This document shows positions 12,167 to 25,290 of a DNA stretch of 64,000 nt, piece after piece. The notes beneath the pieces were generated by a model. It ran no database searches and was not told where the DNA came from. It saw only the letters and a list, made by a program, of their open reading frames with translations. Each line of letters opens with the position of its first letter. Position 1 is the stretch's first letter. Position numbers and translations under genes: made by a program. Source of the stretch: Metopolophium dirhodum (taxonomy: Eukaryota > Arthropoda > Insecta > Hemiptera > Aphididae); NCBI RefSeq assembly GCF_019925205.1, contig NC_083562.1, positions 29,636,001 through 29,700,000 of the forward strand, in the 5' to 3' direction.

Positions 12167-14026
12167 CTTTAATCGTGGTCTCTGTACAACAATTATGATA
12201 TAAAATATTATATACTACGTGTTTGTGCTTAAAAAACGATCGGTAACAGAAAATCAGTTTCTAAAAGTATTTATAATCGCTCAATATTCAGCGCTTCAAA
12301 CTGCTGCGTAAAACCATAGTTACCCTGCCTTACATCTGACATGATTACTATAATGATACGAGACAGGTAATCGAAATCCCGAGTGCATCTGTCAATATAT
12401 ATTGGATACCCAAATAACAAAATAATTTATTTTTTCTAATTTTTAATATACCTAAAATCATAATACAGATAATGGAGTATAGGTGTCATATCTAAAATAT
12501 AAAAACTATTGACTTATAGTACAAAATATCGTGCGTATAGATAAGAAATGTGTCCAATAAAATAAATGAACAAGCATTCAAGTATGGACAGTGACAGTAT
12601 TTTGAATTTATTTTTAATGCACAGAAAAATAAAGTGACCGTTTTGTTTTTGTCGAGGGTGTGGTTAATTCCTGTTCTGGCCGAGGACAGCAAAAATCCAA
12701 AACCAGCTGTACTAATGCATTCACAAGGGCGCCTCGTTTAATGCCCTTTTCCGGTATATGTTCTCTATACCGCGTATACCTACGTCGGCTGTGCGCATCG
12801 AATAGTGTTAATGCAGTGTTATTGAATCGTGTGTGATCATTATAGTTAGTTATACCGGCATTACCTGTTATACATCGTAAATGAACGTGCGGTACAACAA
12901 ATCGAATGAAAACGTCTTTAAGTTCATAATATTATTATATGACGACCCGACGTTGTGACCTTAGGCCTCATAGACAATATATCATACGCAATGCCATCGT
13001 GGGTATTATAATTGTCGATATACGAGACGAAATCCGTAGGTAGTACGCGCTAGATACTTTTCTGCCGCGAAAAGACGATTGCCTTGTGTCCCGCGCAGGG
13101 AATTTCAGTGAAAATTAGAATCGCGTGTATAATAGGTATACCTATAATATATTAATTGACATCGGTCTCAGATAGTTTTGACCGCGACCCGTCCAACTTG
13201 TTCTCGTCCAAGATTTTTAGGTCGAACGTATAAACATGGTCCAGTAACAGAATGACTTGAAACAACTTTTATTGTATATCAATATATTTAAAAAAAAAAT
13301 GTTTTATATAATTCATAAACGCTTGAGCTACAAGTACCTATTATACAGTATAATTTTTAAATGCGATAGTGGTATCGTATAGATTTTCGAACATACGTTA
13401 AAGAACAATGTTATCTTTCTTTCTCCCGACCGCAAAGATACAAAGCTTTTCGCATCCATAACAACAGGAATTCAGCGATTATCGGACAAGTGTAATTTCC
13501 GATGGTTTGTGGTTAGCTCGCAAGGGCGGGATCGTCCAAGTTTGAAACCTATTCACGTGTTTTTTGGTGTCCACCTTTTGGTGGAATGGTGGAACCGCGG
13601 GCCACACAATGATTGTTTTAAAGTTAATAATTCCAATATACTTAATGCAAGTAGGTGCAGCGAAAATAGTTAACCGTTTTTTATAATCAATAAAAATTAA
13701 ATTTATTTTGCACCACACGAAAATAATAGTGGCCTAACAATTTGGAATTATATAAATAACCGTTTGTTTGTAATTTGTATAAATGATTTCTTTGATTTTT
13801 GAACATGTAATGTTATAAATATACAATAATAAATAAAACAATAATGTATAATTATATTAGAAGTACATTATATTACATTATATTATCATATAAATCATAA
13901 TAAATCACAAAACTGGTATTATTATAAAAAATAATGTTTTATAGAAATTATTTTTTCTTCAGACGTCCTTTTTAATTAATACTTGTATAATAATTTGATT
14001 TGAAAAGTGATTTTTAGTTTAAAATT
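12167..14026. other. Non-coding stretch, CpG-richer in the middle
   Basis: No gene is supported. CG dinucleotides are more frequent around 12,640-13,220 than in the flanks, with short GC-rich words such as CTTTTCTGCCGCG, but no frame stays open and there is no clear splice junction. Confidence 0.55.
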
Positions 14027-14400
14027 AGTGTTGGATGGTTAAGATTTATTGATAACGTAACATCTACATTCTACATTCAACCTATACTATCATAGTATTA
14101 TTTAAAATTGCAAAATTACCGTGGTTATCAGCTGTATGCATATTGCATAAACCTATTGTATATATTGATAAAAATGAACAAAAAAAATTTAAATTACGGC
14201 GCTACATCGACCGGGATCACATTACTGTGGTTATTTAGTTTCATCACCTTAGGGGTTGATTTATTTTTATAAAACGGTAGCAGCTTTGTCCTTTCTCGGA
14301 GGTCGAACTATATCTACAAACCAAATTTCATCAAAATCGATTCCGCGGTTTAGCCACGAAACCTAACCATTCTAGTATTATAAAAATATTCGATATCTGA
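14027..14400 (+). repeat. RTE/SINE-like repeat with a conserved 3' word
   Basis: It starts with ATTAGTGTTGGATGGTTAAG, shared with 29,690 onwards, and also shares CCGTGGTTATCAGCT. It ends with AAATTTCATCAAAATCGATT, then GGTTTAGCCACGAAA and a TATTATAAAAATATT tail. In insects, 'CAAATTTCATCAAAATCGG' followed by an 'AGCCGTTTAG'-like word marks the 3' region of RTE-type LINEs and SINEs that depend on them. Because two copies here share the whole layout, this is a dispersed repeat. The class is inferred. Confidence 0.6.
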
Positions 14401-16765
14401 AAATCAGGACATTTCATTAAAACGATGAAAACCGGTTTATTTGTTTGCGAATTGGGATGTCGGTGAACGGGGAAGATAGGCAAATAATTATTTTGCTCGT
14501 ATATGCTCGTAATGCGTTTGACACGTATAGACGTAGACGCCCACTTAGGAATTAGGGAAACAGGTATATTAACTATATTATCGTTCTTGACTTCTCAGAT
14601 TGTTAATAATATTAAAGTAAGACAGATACAATATTAAACTATGTAGGTAGGTACTATGCGACCACAAAATCCTGCGGCGCCGCAATGGCATCATTCCGTT
14701 ATTCGTCCGTTTCAACAAACTACGCGAAAATCGCGTGTACCAGACTCGCGCCAATAGACAAATATACACATTTTATAAAAGATTAAAAATTGGAACAAGG
14801 TTGTTGTTTTTTCAGACCCAAAATATTATTATTATTTTTTAGCTGTAATTAAAACCATTTCAATTTATAAAACTCATAACAAACATTTTAGCGCGAGTCG
14901 TGGAGTTGGATATAATATGACATATTATGTTATATTATGTAGAACCGTGAAGTAACCTTGATCTGATTTCCAGTTTATTGTTGTGGTGTTTAATCATAGA
15001 TCTACAATAATAGGTGAGTAAACTATTGTAATAATATTATTGATCTCTATTCGTTGGTTTCCGTTCAATTTTTTAACCATCGATTTCGATCACAAATTTT
15101 CGTTTTTATTTATCGTGCGTGCAATAATCGACAACCAAACGATTTATAAAATACATATATATAGGTAAGCCTATAAATATAGCTATATCATAAATATTTG
15201 ATGGTCCAAGAGCACGGACATATTATTATTATTTTTGTTGTTGGTTGTTGTTATTATTATTATTAAACACAAAACGTATATAAAGCTTTCTCCGAACACA
15301 ATAGCATAACATACGACGCTTTAAATTGTCTAAAACTATAAACGTTGTATATATAAATTGTACAGCCAAAGCCATTATAATATAATATATATCATATAGA
15401 CGTCTAAACGAAACCTAACCGAAAATGTTGTTTTACTACAATATTTTGAAATCTATGGAGGTATACCTATTACATAAGAATCGTTCGTTTGAGTCCGCGT
15501 CAAGCCGCCTACCTATGTAAAACGTAAATACGACAACGGTTCATGTGGGTAGGTACCTGCACTATTTTATAATGTATATTATGTGAAATCGACGTAAATT
15601 TTAGTAAAATACTAAGAAACAAGAAAAATGCCTTTAAAAATACGACAAAACTTTTTAAAAATGCCCTTACACAAACAGATGTTTACGTAATAATATGTTA
15701 GATAAATAAATATGACTGAAGAAAAATCTATTTTTTATATAATTGTATATTTACATTTACGTAATATTTTATTTTGCATTATCATGATTGATGCGAATCG
15801 AAATAAAACGACTTATCTATATTATTATGTTATATTATATTATAATATACTCGTCTATATTCACCACGTGACAAAGATTTCGTAAAAAACAACATCAATA
15901 AAAATAATACGATGAAGCAAACTAAATTTTCACCTATTTAATTAGCGTTTTATTTTTAGTGACGTAGTTTATGTTAGTTTTTATCAAATTGCATCCATTC
16001 TTATTTTTTATGATATATTATACAAAAAAAAAAATGCCAAACAAATTCAAAAAAAATTGTTTTTGATTTTTAATTTCTTTGATATTCTATAAAACGAATG
16101 TTGTACTTCGAAAGCAATGTTTTGGGAAATTCAAAAATAAAATAAAATTTGTATTTAAATCTGCGCCCTAAATTCATTACTCTACGGTGGATGACAAAAC
16201 ACGATGCTCATTAAACGAGTTATCGTAATGATATCGTTTTCTCGAGAGAGCAGGAGATCTAACCCCGGGCTATCGAAACGTATATTCATGCTAAATACCT
16301 ATGCATTAAACTGTGTGTTTGTGTACAGTGTTACTCGTCCGCGTCGAGAAAATTTTTCAAATTGGTTTTTGTCGAGTAAAACTTTGACCCAGTTGCAGGC
16401 CACCGTCGTGCACCGCGATTACTAATAATATCTCGAGAGCTGCCCGAAAGTCACACGTTCACTCTGTACATATAAATATTAGAAGACGACCGGGCGAACC
16501 GCAGGTACATATTTCATTAATAAGTCGATATGCATATTTTAAAAATCATTATTCATTATAGACACTTGTGCAGCGTTACATATTATTATATTATATACAA
16601 CCATCATGCGTAATATGTTTCGTGTACTGCAATCAGTATATAAATATATACCTAACATAATAATATGTGACATGTGTATTATTGCACATACGTAATCGAT
16701 TGACCGTAGCAGTTAGTATTCAATAATCCTAATACCTAATACGATATCAAATATAATATATATTG
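14401..16765. other. Non-coding stretch with simple repeats
   Basis: It contains a mixed (TTA)n/(TTG)n tract at about 15,222-15,264, TAGGTAGGTAC motifs, and A-rich tracts near 16,022-16,060. The frame at 16,204-16,425 is open but unrecognised. No paired transposon ends were seen. Confidence 0.55.
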
Positions 16766-17812
16766 TACAGAGTGATTCGCCGTGCATGATCGTCCCAATA
16801 TTTTCCTTGAATAATGAATATTTTATTAAATTCTTTAATTTGTAAATTTATAAATGTATACTTAAACACCGTATATTTAGATTCTTGCAATTTTTAATTT
16901 TTTTTGCATTTTATATTTTATAGAGTGTCCTGTGGTGATACAAACTTCAGCTGTTATTTAATGGAAATGTTTTTGCAGGTTGGACTATTTTTTTCGTAAT
17001 CGTAATGGATTTTTCGTTATAACGTGAAAAGTTTATAATTATTTCGCATTTTCTTGTTACAGTACCTTGATTACTCCAACCGATGAATGATAATGAAATA
17101 ACGTTACCATAGTAACCAAAAAAAAATTGTACCTTTAGAAATAGGCAACTTTTTTTTCGTAAGGTTGCTCCTAGAAACCTGTGCATAATATAATAAAGGT
17201 TACCATAACAACCTCGTTTATATATATTTTTTTTAATCACTATTATTTTAAAAATTTATCTATCATTCAATGTTTTTCTATGAAACGAAAAAAATATTAT
17301 CAAGTAGAACGCTTAATATACGCTTCCCCACTTTTTTATTGTAAATTATTTAGTCGATAAACTGTTTGAACTAATTCAATATTTTACGAGAAGGTAGTTT
17401 CTCAGTTGTTAAAATATTTATACTAAGGATAACAGTCCTTAAAAATGGTTTTACAAAATATATTAGATTTAATATTTGATCTAATATTTATATTTTTTAT
17501 TATCCTTGGACCATTTTTACAAATTATAAATATTGATGGATTAAGGTACACAAAGTTAAATAACTCGAAATCTACTCGTTTAGATTTTGATTAAGATTAC
17601 ATCAAAATTTTCAGAAAAATTATCAACTGAATAATGAACAATAGAAAAAGGGGTACTCGTTTGAAAAACAGACACTCTTTATAAGAACAACAAAAAATCT
17701 CAAGAATTTGAAAATAATATGGTCTTTAAATATATTTAAAAATTCCGAAATTCAGATTTTGATTAACCACATTATTGAAGAAGTCAAAGGGGATGAGTAA
17801 GCTTGGTATCGC
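16766..17812. mobile_element. Non-autonomous DNA element, about 1.05 kb
   Basis: The left end reads TACAGAGTGATTCGCCGTGC and is followed about 40 bases in by TTGAATAATG. The right end, read on the other strand, gives GCGATACCAAGCTTACTCAT followed by TTCTTCAATAATG, so the two ends are imperfect inverted repeats with the same order of blocks. Related sequence is found at 46.6-46.9 kb, whose end has a cleaner TTAGTGAATCTCCTTGTA word, and at 62.2 kb. The interior is AT-rich and non-coding. The TACAG start suggests a TA target, hence a Tc1/mariner-like origin by inference. Confidence 0.6.
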
Positions 17813-18796
17813 ATTACTTATTTATAATATTATTATTATTTTTTTTTTTTTATTGCTATGAAACGTTTTTATTGAAGGGTCGTTATCGTTACGTCTCTTT
17901 GAGGTCAGTTGTCGCCACTCTCGTCGTCGTCGTCATCAAATCAAAACGCTACAGGGCACCTATGACTCCTACACGATAATAATAATTGAACCGATTACCG
18001 GTGTATTTTACAGGCCGTTTATACAATCAGTTGTACAGCTGAGTCTGTATTTATTATTGTTCGTACCTATAATAATATTATTGCAATATAAATTATACTA
18101 TAAAATGTTGCATATAATATGCGGTTGTTGACTTGCCAGTGTGATTAAAAACCGTACATATAGGTAGGTATTTAATACAATATTTGCGTAACAAAAACAA
18201 CAAAAACAACAAAAACAACAAAAATAGATGCAACATCGAGGCCACAACGTCGTATTTTTCCCATGTTGAATCTTCTTAAAATCTGCACGAGCTGTGTATT
18301 ATAGTATCGCGTCATCTAAATGTGCGTACTTTAAAATCATATTCATTGTGCGCGAACCACGTGTCTGATTTAAGGTACAACTACTGTTCCCAAACGAGTG
18401 GTAGTGGTTTTGTGCTCAAACAAGTTGTCTCTTTGGTATTTGCACGCAAACCAGAACGGCCCGGAGCAACAGAATCGCAGAGCCTGACGTAGGTATGTGC
18501 ATATAATATTACAATATGGTCGAAGGTTAAACATACAGACCTGGATCAACGTATAGGCAGTCAATAGGCATATTTTGCCAAGAACGTCGAAATTGGGCAC
18601 CATGAATCTATTATAAATATTAGTGTATTCTGTTGTATTAAATTAATATGTTTTGGTATTATTTTTAGAAAATTGTAATTATTTAAACTTTTGGTTTAAC
18701 GATTTATAAGTAAAAAAATTAATGTAAGAAAGGTAAATATTTCTTTGGATAATCTCAATTAATTACTTGAAAAGATAAAAACTGAATATTGTATTA
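17813..18796. other. Non-coding stretch with simple repeats
   Basis: It holds a T-rich (ATT)n tract at 17,828-17,851, a short CGTCGTCGTCGTC run at 17,920-17,934 and a nonamer tandem repeat (next entry). A minus-strand frame at 18,370-18,603 is unrecognised. Confidence 0.55.
18191..18225. repeat. Nonamer tandem repeat (ACAAAAACA)n
   Basis: About four head-to-tail copies of a 9-base unit made of CAAAAACAA, with almost no variation. Confidence 0.9.
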
Positions 18797-19146
18797 ATAC
18801 AGAGTCTCCCGTGAGGATGTATTAGCCATTAACCTGGAGGGGGACTGACCTGTCCAGACAAAACCGGTTTTTTGCTGTAAACTAAAAAAATTATTAAAAA
18901 CCATGAGATTAATGAAAGTAAAATGTTGATAAGTCAACATTTTCAGAAAATGAAACTCTATAAAATTACTTTGTTTCAAAAAAAAAAATTAAAAATTAAA
19001 TTTTTTAACTTATTCACCAAAAAAATTAATTTAATTTAAAAATAAAATAAATCTAGTCCGTGTCTCTGTGAGTCTAATAAAAATTTATGAAAAATTTATT
19101 ATCTCAGGAGATATCTTACTGGGTAAATCCTCGCGGGACACTGTAT
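18797..19146. mobile_element. TA-flanked MITE, about 350 bp
   Basis: The left end is ATACAGAGTCTCCCGTGAGG followed by ATGTATTAGCC. The right end on the other strand reads ATACAGTGTCCCGCGAGGAT followed by TTACCCAG. The ends match at most positions over about 25 bases and begin with TACAG, consistent with a TA target duplication of the Tc1/mariner type. The interior is A/T-rich with no coding frame. Confidence 0.75.
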
Positions 19147-19571
19147 GTGTCAGGAAAAAAATTATTGATCAAAAGTTCAAAACATTTTATAGTATTTTGT
19201 AGGTATCTATATGCATGATTTATTTTCTTGATGAACAGACATTCGATAACACAGTTGATGAAAATAAATTTAATAGAAAATGTTAATTACAAATTTAAAT
19301 TTATTTTGTTATCTAAATTTATGATTGCATCCCTGCATTATATTATAATGAAGATCATAATGTTTGCGATTTAAAAAAACTTGTCAGGCCTTATATATAT
19401 TTCGTATTACAATTTCGTTTTGTCTGGTGGCCTGACTCAGGCCTTAAGTCAAACATTTCAAATGGACATAGTATGTTCCAAGTTACGTCTGATTTTAACA
19501 GAAAAACTGGGAAATAACGACAAATCTCCAGCATGTACTTATTATATTAGCATATCGAGGATGAAGGTTTA
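19147..19571. other. Non-coding spacer before the hAT remnant
   Basis: AT-rich DNA without paired ends. A 63-codon frame at 19,381-19,572 abuts the hAT remnant and could be worn transposase sequence from further upstream in the element, but I could not match it to any motif. Confidence 0.4.
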
Positions 19572-19772
19572 GAAGACATTTTTCCCAACTTGCAAATAAT
19601 TCTAAGAATTTATATTCCATAAACTGTAGCCAATTGTACGGATGAACGATATTTTTCAGTATGAAAAAGGGTTATGAACTATATGAGATATAGAATGATA
19701 GAGGACCGTTTATATGCAATAGCTCCAACTAATAATGAAGCAGAACAGAACTTATCAAACCAATCAATTTAG
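19572..19772 (+). pseudogene. hAT transposase C-terminal remnant
   Basis: One reading frame through this segment gives the pattern of the hAT dimerisation domain: a FPNLQIILRIYI block, then TVAN.TDERYFSV, then KRVMNYMRYRMIEDRLYAIA. The known family pattern is a hydrophobic FPN.......L block, a (V/T)..A..ERSFS core and a K.....R..M...RL block, which it follows closely. Two in-frame stops interrupt it (after IYIP and after YFSV), so it is dead. Only the last part of the protein survives, and no TIRs were located around it. It probably derives from a ZMYM/TTF-type hAT element. Confidence 0.75.
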
Positions 19773-21389
19773 AGAAAATTATAAACGATTTTGCTAGTGC
19801 AACAAATATTTCTGTGGTTTTTAAGCTTAATATAACGTGCGCCATGTTTTCGTTGACATTTTTTAAAATCAAAATGTTTTGATAATATATTATCTCTTTA
19901 GAGATTTCGCGTACCTACCTATACGGATAAATTTGCCAGATAACTACAACGGGACTTAGCTATCGACCGTATACTATGGCGGTGTAATCATCGGGGCAAT
20001 ACGCACTAGCCGACATCAAATCAGCTTCGTCGTCGATTGAAGTTCCTTACTTAGGTAGGTACCTGTATACAATCATTGGACGTTTGGGAATATCATAATA
20101 ATTATGTGAAACAGTGCGACGTAGTAACTATATATATAGTTGTTCACACGCCACTCCGTCGCGACAAAATGATCATAATAAAACGCCAGTTTGCAGTCGT
20201 CGACCGATGATATGGGTGTCGTAAAAGCACCTCGACTACAAAATATATAGTAATATTATTGTATTGGATATTTAACAATTCGTTAAGTTGAGCCGTTTTA
20301 TTTGCAGTTACCAAAATTCGTGCAGTACCTACCTATTACAGTGGTGTTAAGAACGTATATTACTTTATGTGATTGGGTGATTATTTTGTTAGTCTGGTGT
20401 AAAAATATTTTTTTATTTAACTACCTATATCATTATTGAAAAAGTAGGTAATATATAATGTTGATATTATAATTCATTGTGATAAATTACCATTAGGTAT
20501 ACAATAGCTGACATATATTTTACTGATTTACTCTAGGAGTCAGCTGCACATAGGTAACAAACCGCATGCTGTATAATAATTGCTGTATGTAATAGGGAAG
20601 ATAATGTTGTAGTTACTGTATGCGTAGGGTATTTATCATTGGAAAACGAAAATTATAGGTCACATTATTTAGTGTTAACTGATTTGAATGATTATGTATT
20701 TTAAAATAAAATAATAAATAATATGGGTGGCTTTAATATTAATTGCCTTCATGGATATAAAAATATGTTCGTGACGCCACTGAGTAGTGAGTACTATATA
20801 TATCGATATGACGAACTAAAAACTATATACCTCCACGAAACAGCGAACTATATCACGGCGGCCGTTTTCTTCTCATTATTACCGTGTAATATTATTATTA
20901 TTATACATACGTAGTGATCCACTTCACTCTTTACAATCATTTTCCGAGTACATTATTAAGGGTTCTTGAAAGGAAAAAAATTCAAAATAAAAGTTTCAAC
21001 ATTGAATTCATTAGTAGCCGGTACCTAATTCAAACATTGTGTCACGGAAGTTTTGTTTTACAGTGAGCTAAAAACAATGTACCTATATGTTTCTACAAAA
21101 TATTCAAAGACCTATACACCGGCCGCCTACTTAAAAAATATATTAAAACCATGTAGGAAAAGGTTTTTTCTTTCAAAAATCAACTACTAAAATGTAATAA
21201 AGCCACTGATCGAAAACAAGGAACGAGTCGCTCTGTATAATATTATTATGACGTATAGAGCTGGTACGGGATGGGCGGAGGACGTGCGTCTAATCCTAGA
21301 TCCGTATGTGTCGCGTCGAAGAACTTATGCCAAACGACGACGTAACAATGTTAAAAAACTGTAATAGTAATATCAATCTAAAATAATTC
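19773..21389. other. Non-coding stretch, nothing specific
   Basis: It contains TAGGTAGGTACC near 20,054 and several AT palindromes. Open frames at 20,723-20,914 and smaller are unrecognised. No inverted-repeat pairs seen. Confidence 0.55.
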
Positions 21390-21720
21390 CAGTATAGTAA
21401 TACAATAGTGATGAATACGAACGAGCGTTTCAATTCGCACCCCGTACGCGCACGTGGAGTCGATGATATAGTGGCGCAAGTCTTTGGCGCTTACAGTCGT
21501 ATAGTGTATAGGTACTTGGCGTGGAGTCCACGTACCAGGTCAAGGTGGACGTTATGCGGTGCAACAATATCGCATTCATATGATATATAATATTATAATT
21601 ATACACCTTAGACGTGGAGGCGACCTCGTCGTTGACGGCGGCGCGCGCATACGGTACAACAGCCGCGAGAGGCGCTATACTACGGTACCCGCAACGCACC
21701 AAACACTATCGATGATGAAG
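21390..21720. other. CpG-rich segment open on both strands
   Basis: A short GC-richer block with many CG dinucleotides (for example GGCGGCGCGCGC near 21,638). Frames of 60 codons on the plus strand and 90 on the minus strand are open, which is expected where stop codons are scarce. No motif is recognised. It could be regulatory DNA or part of an unannotated exon. I cannot tell which. Confidence 0.3.
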
Positions 21721-21755
21721 TACTAAAGTGTATTAACCGTGATGTAAGCTCGGTG

Positions 21756-22310
21756 GCGTAACTGAATACGAAACCTGGGGGGGGGGGGGGAGTGGGAGGG
21801 GATGGATAATTTATTCACCAAAATCGAAACCATAACCTAATTGTTTGTTTTTACGCAAGTCTTAAAAATCATTTTATGGCTGAAAACAAATCGTATGCAT
21901 CCGATATCGTTAAACAATAATATTAAGTAGGTAGGTACATAAGAATTCTATAAAAAAAGTTGCTATTACTTGTTTGAAAAAAATCATAATTCGTAAAATA
22001 ATATTATTGGGTTTTTTTGTAAGCCAGATAATGCAACAAGAGAAACGTGAAATAAAATATCCATAGTACTTAAAAGTACTTTATTCAATAATTTGTGGGA
22101 TATAATATTTTTATCGAACAAAATGTTGTTATGCATTCATTATATTATATTTTAGAAGCTTTGAATATTTCTACTATTAGCATTTCTGGGCGGGGAAGGG
22201 CAAAATGATCGCTTCGCCACCCCCCCCCCCCCCCCCCCCTCACAAGAATATCAGGCGGCAAGTAACCCCTTACCCCCCTCACAATAACCCCATTGTAGTA
22301 AGTCTATGAA
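21756..22310. repeat. Repeat bounded by opposite G and C runs
   Basis: The left side reads GTGGCGTAACTGAATAC and then 14 G at 21,777-21,790. The right side has 20 C at 22,220-22,239 preceded by GCTTCGCCA, so the flanks are roughly inverted (GTGGCG... then G run; C run after CGCCAC). GTGGCG(T/C)A starts are typical of hAT-like MITE ends. The interior is AT-rich and non-coding. The exact ends are not resolved. Confidence 0.4.
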
Positions 22311-22555
22311 GACGTACATATAATACTAATAATCATAAGTATCGCTCTCACATGCGACGAATTTGACGGTCGCCGATAATAAACATCCCGAAAAACGAAA
22401 AACGGCCAAAGTGCATAAAAATAAATACCTACATAATATTTAGGTAATATTATAAATTTAGGATGAGGATTTAAATATGAATTTAAAAGTTCGTTGTATA
22501 CATCAAAGAACTTATGAAGGAAAACATTTAATTTTGATTTTTTATTGAATTTTTT
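22311..22555. other. Non-coding spacer
   Basis: Short AT-rich spacer between two repeats with nothing recognisable. Confidence 0.5.
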
Positions 22556-23040
22556 AATCTTTGAGCTTACATTTTTCGTATATTTTATGAAAGTTGATAA
22601 AATTTGACAAGAAATTACTAAAAACTACACCACTAGTAAAAAATACTAAAAATAAAAAGAATTAAATAAGAGTTATTTATTGGGCTTCGTCATATTATTA
22701 TTTTTATTAAGTATGTTTTTTTTTTTTACCTATGTGCCTGACAAAAGTGGCGGCGGCTGTACAACAATTTGACGAACGAAATCTTCGTCACGGGTATAGA
22801 TCAATATGACAATACATATAGATTGTGGTAGATTTATTTATCGCAATAACGCAAAATTACGCGAATTTAAATTATACAAATAGATTTTTATTCAAAATTA
22901 GGTATAATATGTAAAAAACAATTATTAAGGGCATTCTTAAAAATTCTGTAATATTATTAGGCACTGCAAATTCGCATTTTTTATTCATATTTCTCTTGTT
23001 TCTTAGGACGTTAAAATCTGAGTCCTAAATATAATACAAT
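22556..23040 (+). repeat. Dispersed repeat, copy 1 (partner at 36.5 kb)
   Basis: It shares, in order, a TATTTATTGGGCTTCGTC-type block, ATTATTTTTATTAA(G/C)TATG, TTTACCTATGT(G/A)CC, GACAAAAG, CGAAATCTTC(G/A)TCACG and a later CTTGTTT(C/T)TTAGGAC block with the segment at 36,485-36,840 plus 37,245-37,320. The partner is interrupted; this copy is contiguous. No ORF remains. The repeat class is unknown. Confidence 0.65.
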
Positions 23041-25179
23041 CACGATAATGTATAGGTTTAAGTACGTCAGAATCAAAATATAGACTGCATGACCGGAGAA
23101 AGTGCAGTGGATCGAACGGAAAAATGTCCTAATAAAATTAAAATATCAAATAGCGGTGAAAATTACTGGAGAAAATTAAACGCTTAACTACGGAAATAAT
23201 GGCCGTAGAAATTAAAACGGACAATAGAGTATATCATTATACGATATGCGACGATGTCGATTATAAAATGTATATCGATTACGAACACGGTTATCAATTA
23301 CCTACCTATCGTGACGAGTATAGGTCGTATATTGTCTCGGGGTGTTATAATTTTATTACTATCGATATCCCGTACCACGGTTAACCTAACAACTATAATA
23401 ATATTATTATTTATGCTACACACAGACACACATAGTAGACACACTGTTTTAAATATGAAACGTCATCGGCTGTGTGCATACTATTAAGCTATTAATATGC
23501 ATATGGCATAATATTATTATACAATACTATTAGTTGGCGGGGACAAAGATGAGATTGGCGAAAACAAAATAAATATAAAAAAAAAAAACACTCGAAGAGA
23601 AATAAAATTTGTCCACTGGCAGGGTCAAGTTTGTTTGAAAAGGAAACATGTTATATTTAAGTAAATAGTAGGTACAAAACTGAATACCTACCAGTATATA
23701 CCTACATCGAATTTAAATAAAACAATATCGATTAAATTGTAATTTTTTTTCATTTTACAAAAAATATAAAATTTAAATTAAATTCCAAATTTTAGATAAA
23801 TAAAATTATTATAAGTAAAATAGTTTTCGTACAAAAAAACCATAATAGTAAGTTACTTGTAAAAAAGAAATATATAAAATAAAATAGGGGAAGGAAACAA
23901 TTTCAGTATTGGTTTAAAATTGCCTAATGGCACTAAAAAGCGTTTCATTATGAATTTAAAATTGCGTTTTTCCCGCATAAACAAGTGACAGGTACCTATG
24001 ACCGCTGTAAGTACGAATGAACGGTCGTAGAAGACTAATCAAATTATCGAGACTGAATGTCAGATTATAACTTCAAATAAATTACCTGTAGGATATAACA
24101 ATGTTTTGTTATTTTTGGAGATTAATTGAATAGAAAATAGCGGTAAATCGTTGTAGACATAAAGGAGTGTTATGTGCGATATAACTGTATAATAATCTGT
24201 ATAATCACAGATAAGATAATGCAATCGATCAAGGAATATACTATTATTTATGTCGTACGCATAGACTAACTATTCTATTTTTTATAACTTCGGTGGATTA
24301 GATTTTGAAAACAAATTTGGAAAACATTTTTGTATGATCGGTTAAGCAGGATCGAAATGGTCCATAGACGGCGGATGTTGTTTCGGATAAAATGGTATTT
24401 ACACGCAGATCTGCAAAGTGCTAAGAATATAATTGGAGACTCAGGGAGGTATTGTTTAAAATGTTTAAATAAAGTGTCGTCGATTGGAATGACCGAATAT
24501 TTTGTCTACATATAAATTTGATAGTTTATCGGCTCCCCGTATTTGGATGTCATAGGCAATAGCAATGTATTATATACGATTTATTTATTTTTAAGATAGA
24601 TCTACGAATTTTTATTCAGAAGAAAATATACAGGGTTTTTCACTTTTGCGTCTTTGGTTTGGCTTCATTAGTCGCTTTACTTATACAGTGAGCACATGAG
24701 TAATGGTCATTTGTTTAAATAATTAATAGACATAATATAATTAAATAGCAATCGTATTGGATACAATAGTAATTATCGAGTTATTGGATACTACTGGAGG
24801 AAAAATATTTTAGCGAAGGGTAAAAATTAAGTGTTATGACTGATGACTATTGAAAGTATTTAACTTGATACTCTCCAATCATAATAAGACACCAAGAGGA
24901 TAATAGTTTTAGGATATAATTATTAATGACATTAAAATACTTTGTTTTACAACAATATCTATAGTAGGTACTGACTAGGTAGTATCATCACGTTTCGGTG
25001 GCAAAACGTCTCTTAGTCGGCCCGACGTAGATCAGTTAGATAATATTAGGTAAGGTTAAATTTGGTTCGTTCGGTAATATATTATTGTACACTTCGTATT
25101 AGAAATAACATGCCTATAATGCAGATATATTTTTTATTTCTTTATCACATTTAATTAATAATATTTCCAATTAATTTCA
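23041..25179. other. Non-coding stretch with one small open frame
   Basis: A 61-codon ATG frame at 23,199-23,384 (Tyr- and Asp-rich) is the only one with balanced composition, but it has no recognised motif and no splice or promoter context. A TACAGGGTTTTTCAC word at 24,632 resembles a MITE end without a partner. Otherwise AT-rich. Confidence 0.5.
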
Positions 25180-25290
25180 TTTATGTAACTGTATTATTTT
25201 AGTTTCTCATATTGTATACATCTTTATTTAATACTTTATTCATGTGCCCTTGTGGCGTTGAAATTCAATAAATAAATAAATAAATGAATA
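25180..25290 (+). mobile_element. 3' tail of a non-LTR retrotransposon
   Basis: The segment ends with TGCCCTTGTGGCGTTGAAAT followed by TCAATAAATAAATAAATAAA-type tandem AATA units at 25,267-25,290. A 'gccct-tgtggcgtt' word directly before an (AATA)n tail is typical of insect LINE 3' ends. Only the tail can be seen; coding sequence upstream is absent, so it is a 5'-truncated insertion. Confidence 0.5.

Noticed and set aside
18191..18225. Regular tandem array as a CRISPR-like structure
   Set aside because: Units are 9 bases without spacers; a simple satellite. No CRISPR array anywhere, as expected for an animal genome.
23199..23384. 61-codon ATG frame, Tyr/Asp-rich
   Set aside because: Balanced composition but no homology that I recognise and no transcription or splice signal; too short to support alone.
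24632..24660. TACAGGGTTTTTCAC as a MITE end
   Set aside because: Resembles the TACAG(A/G)GTG ends elsewhere but no matching inverted end lies within 1 kb.
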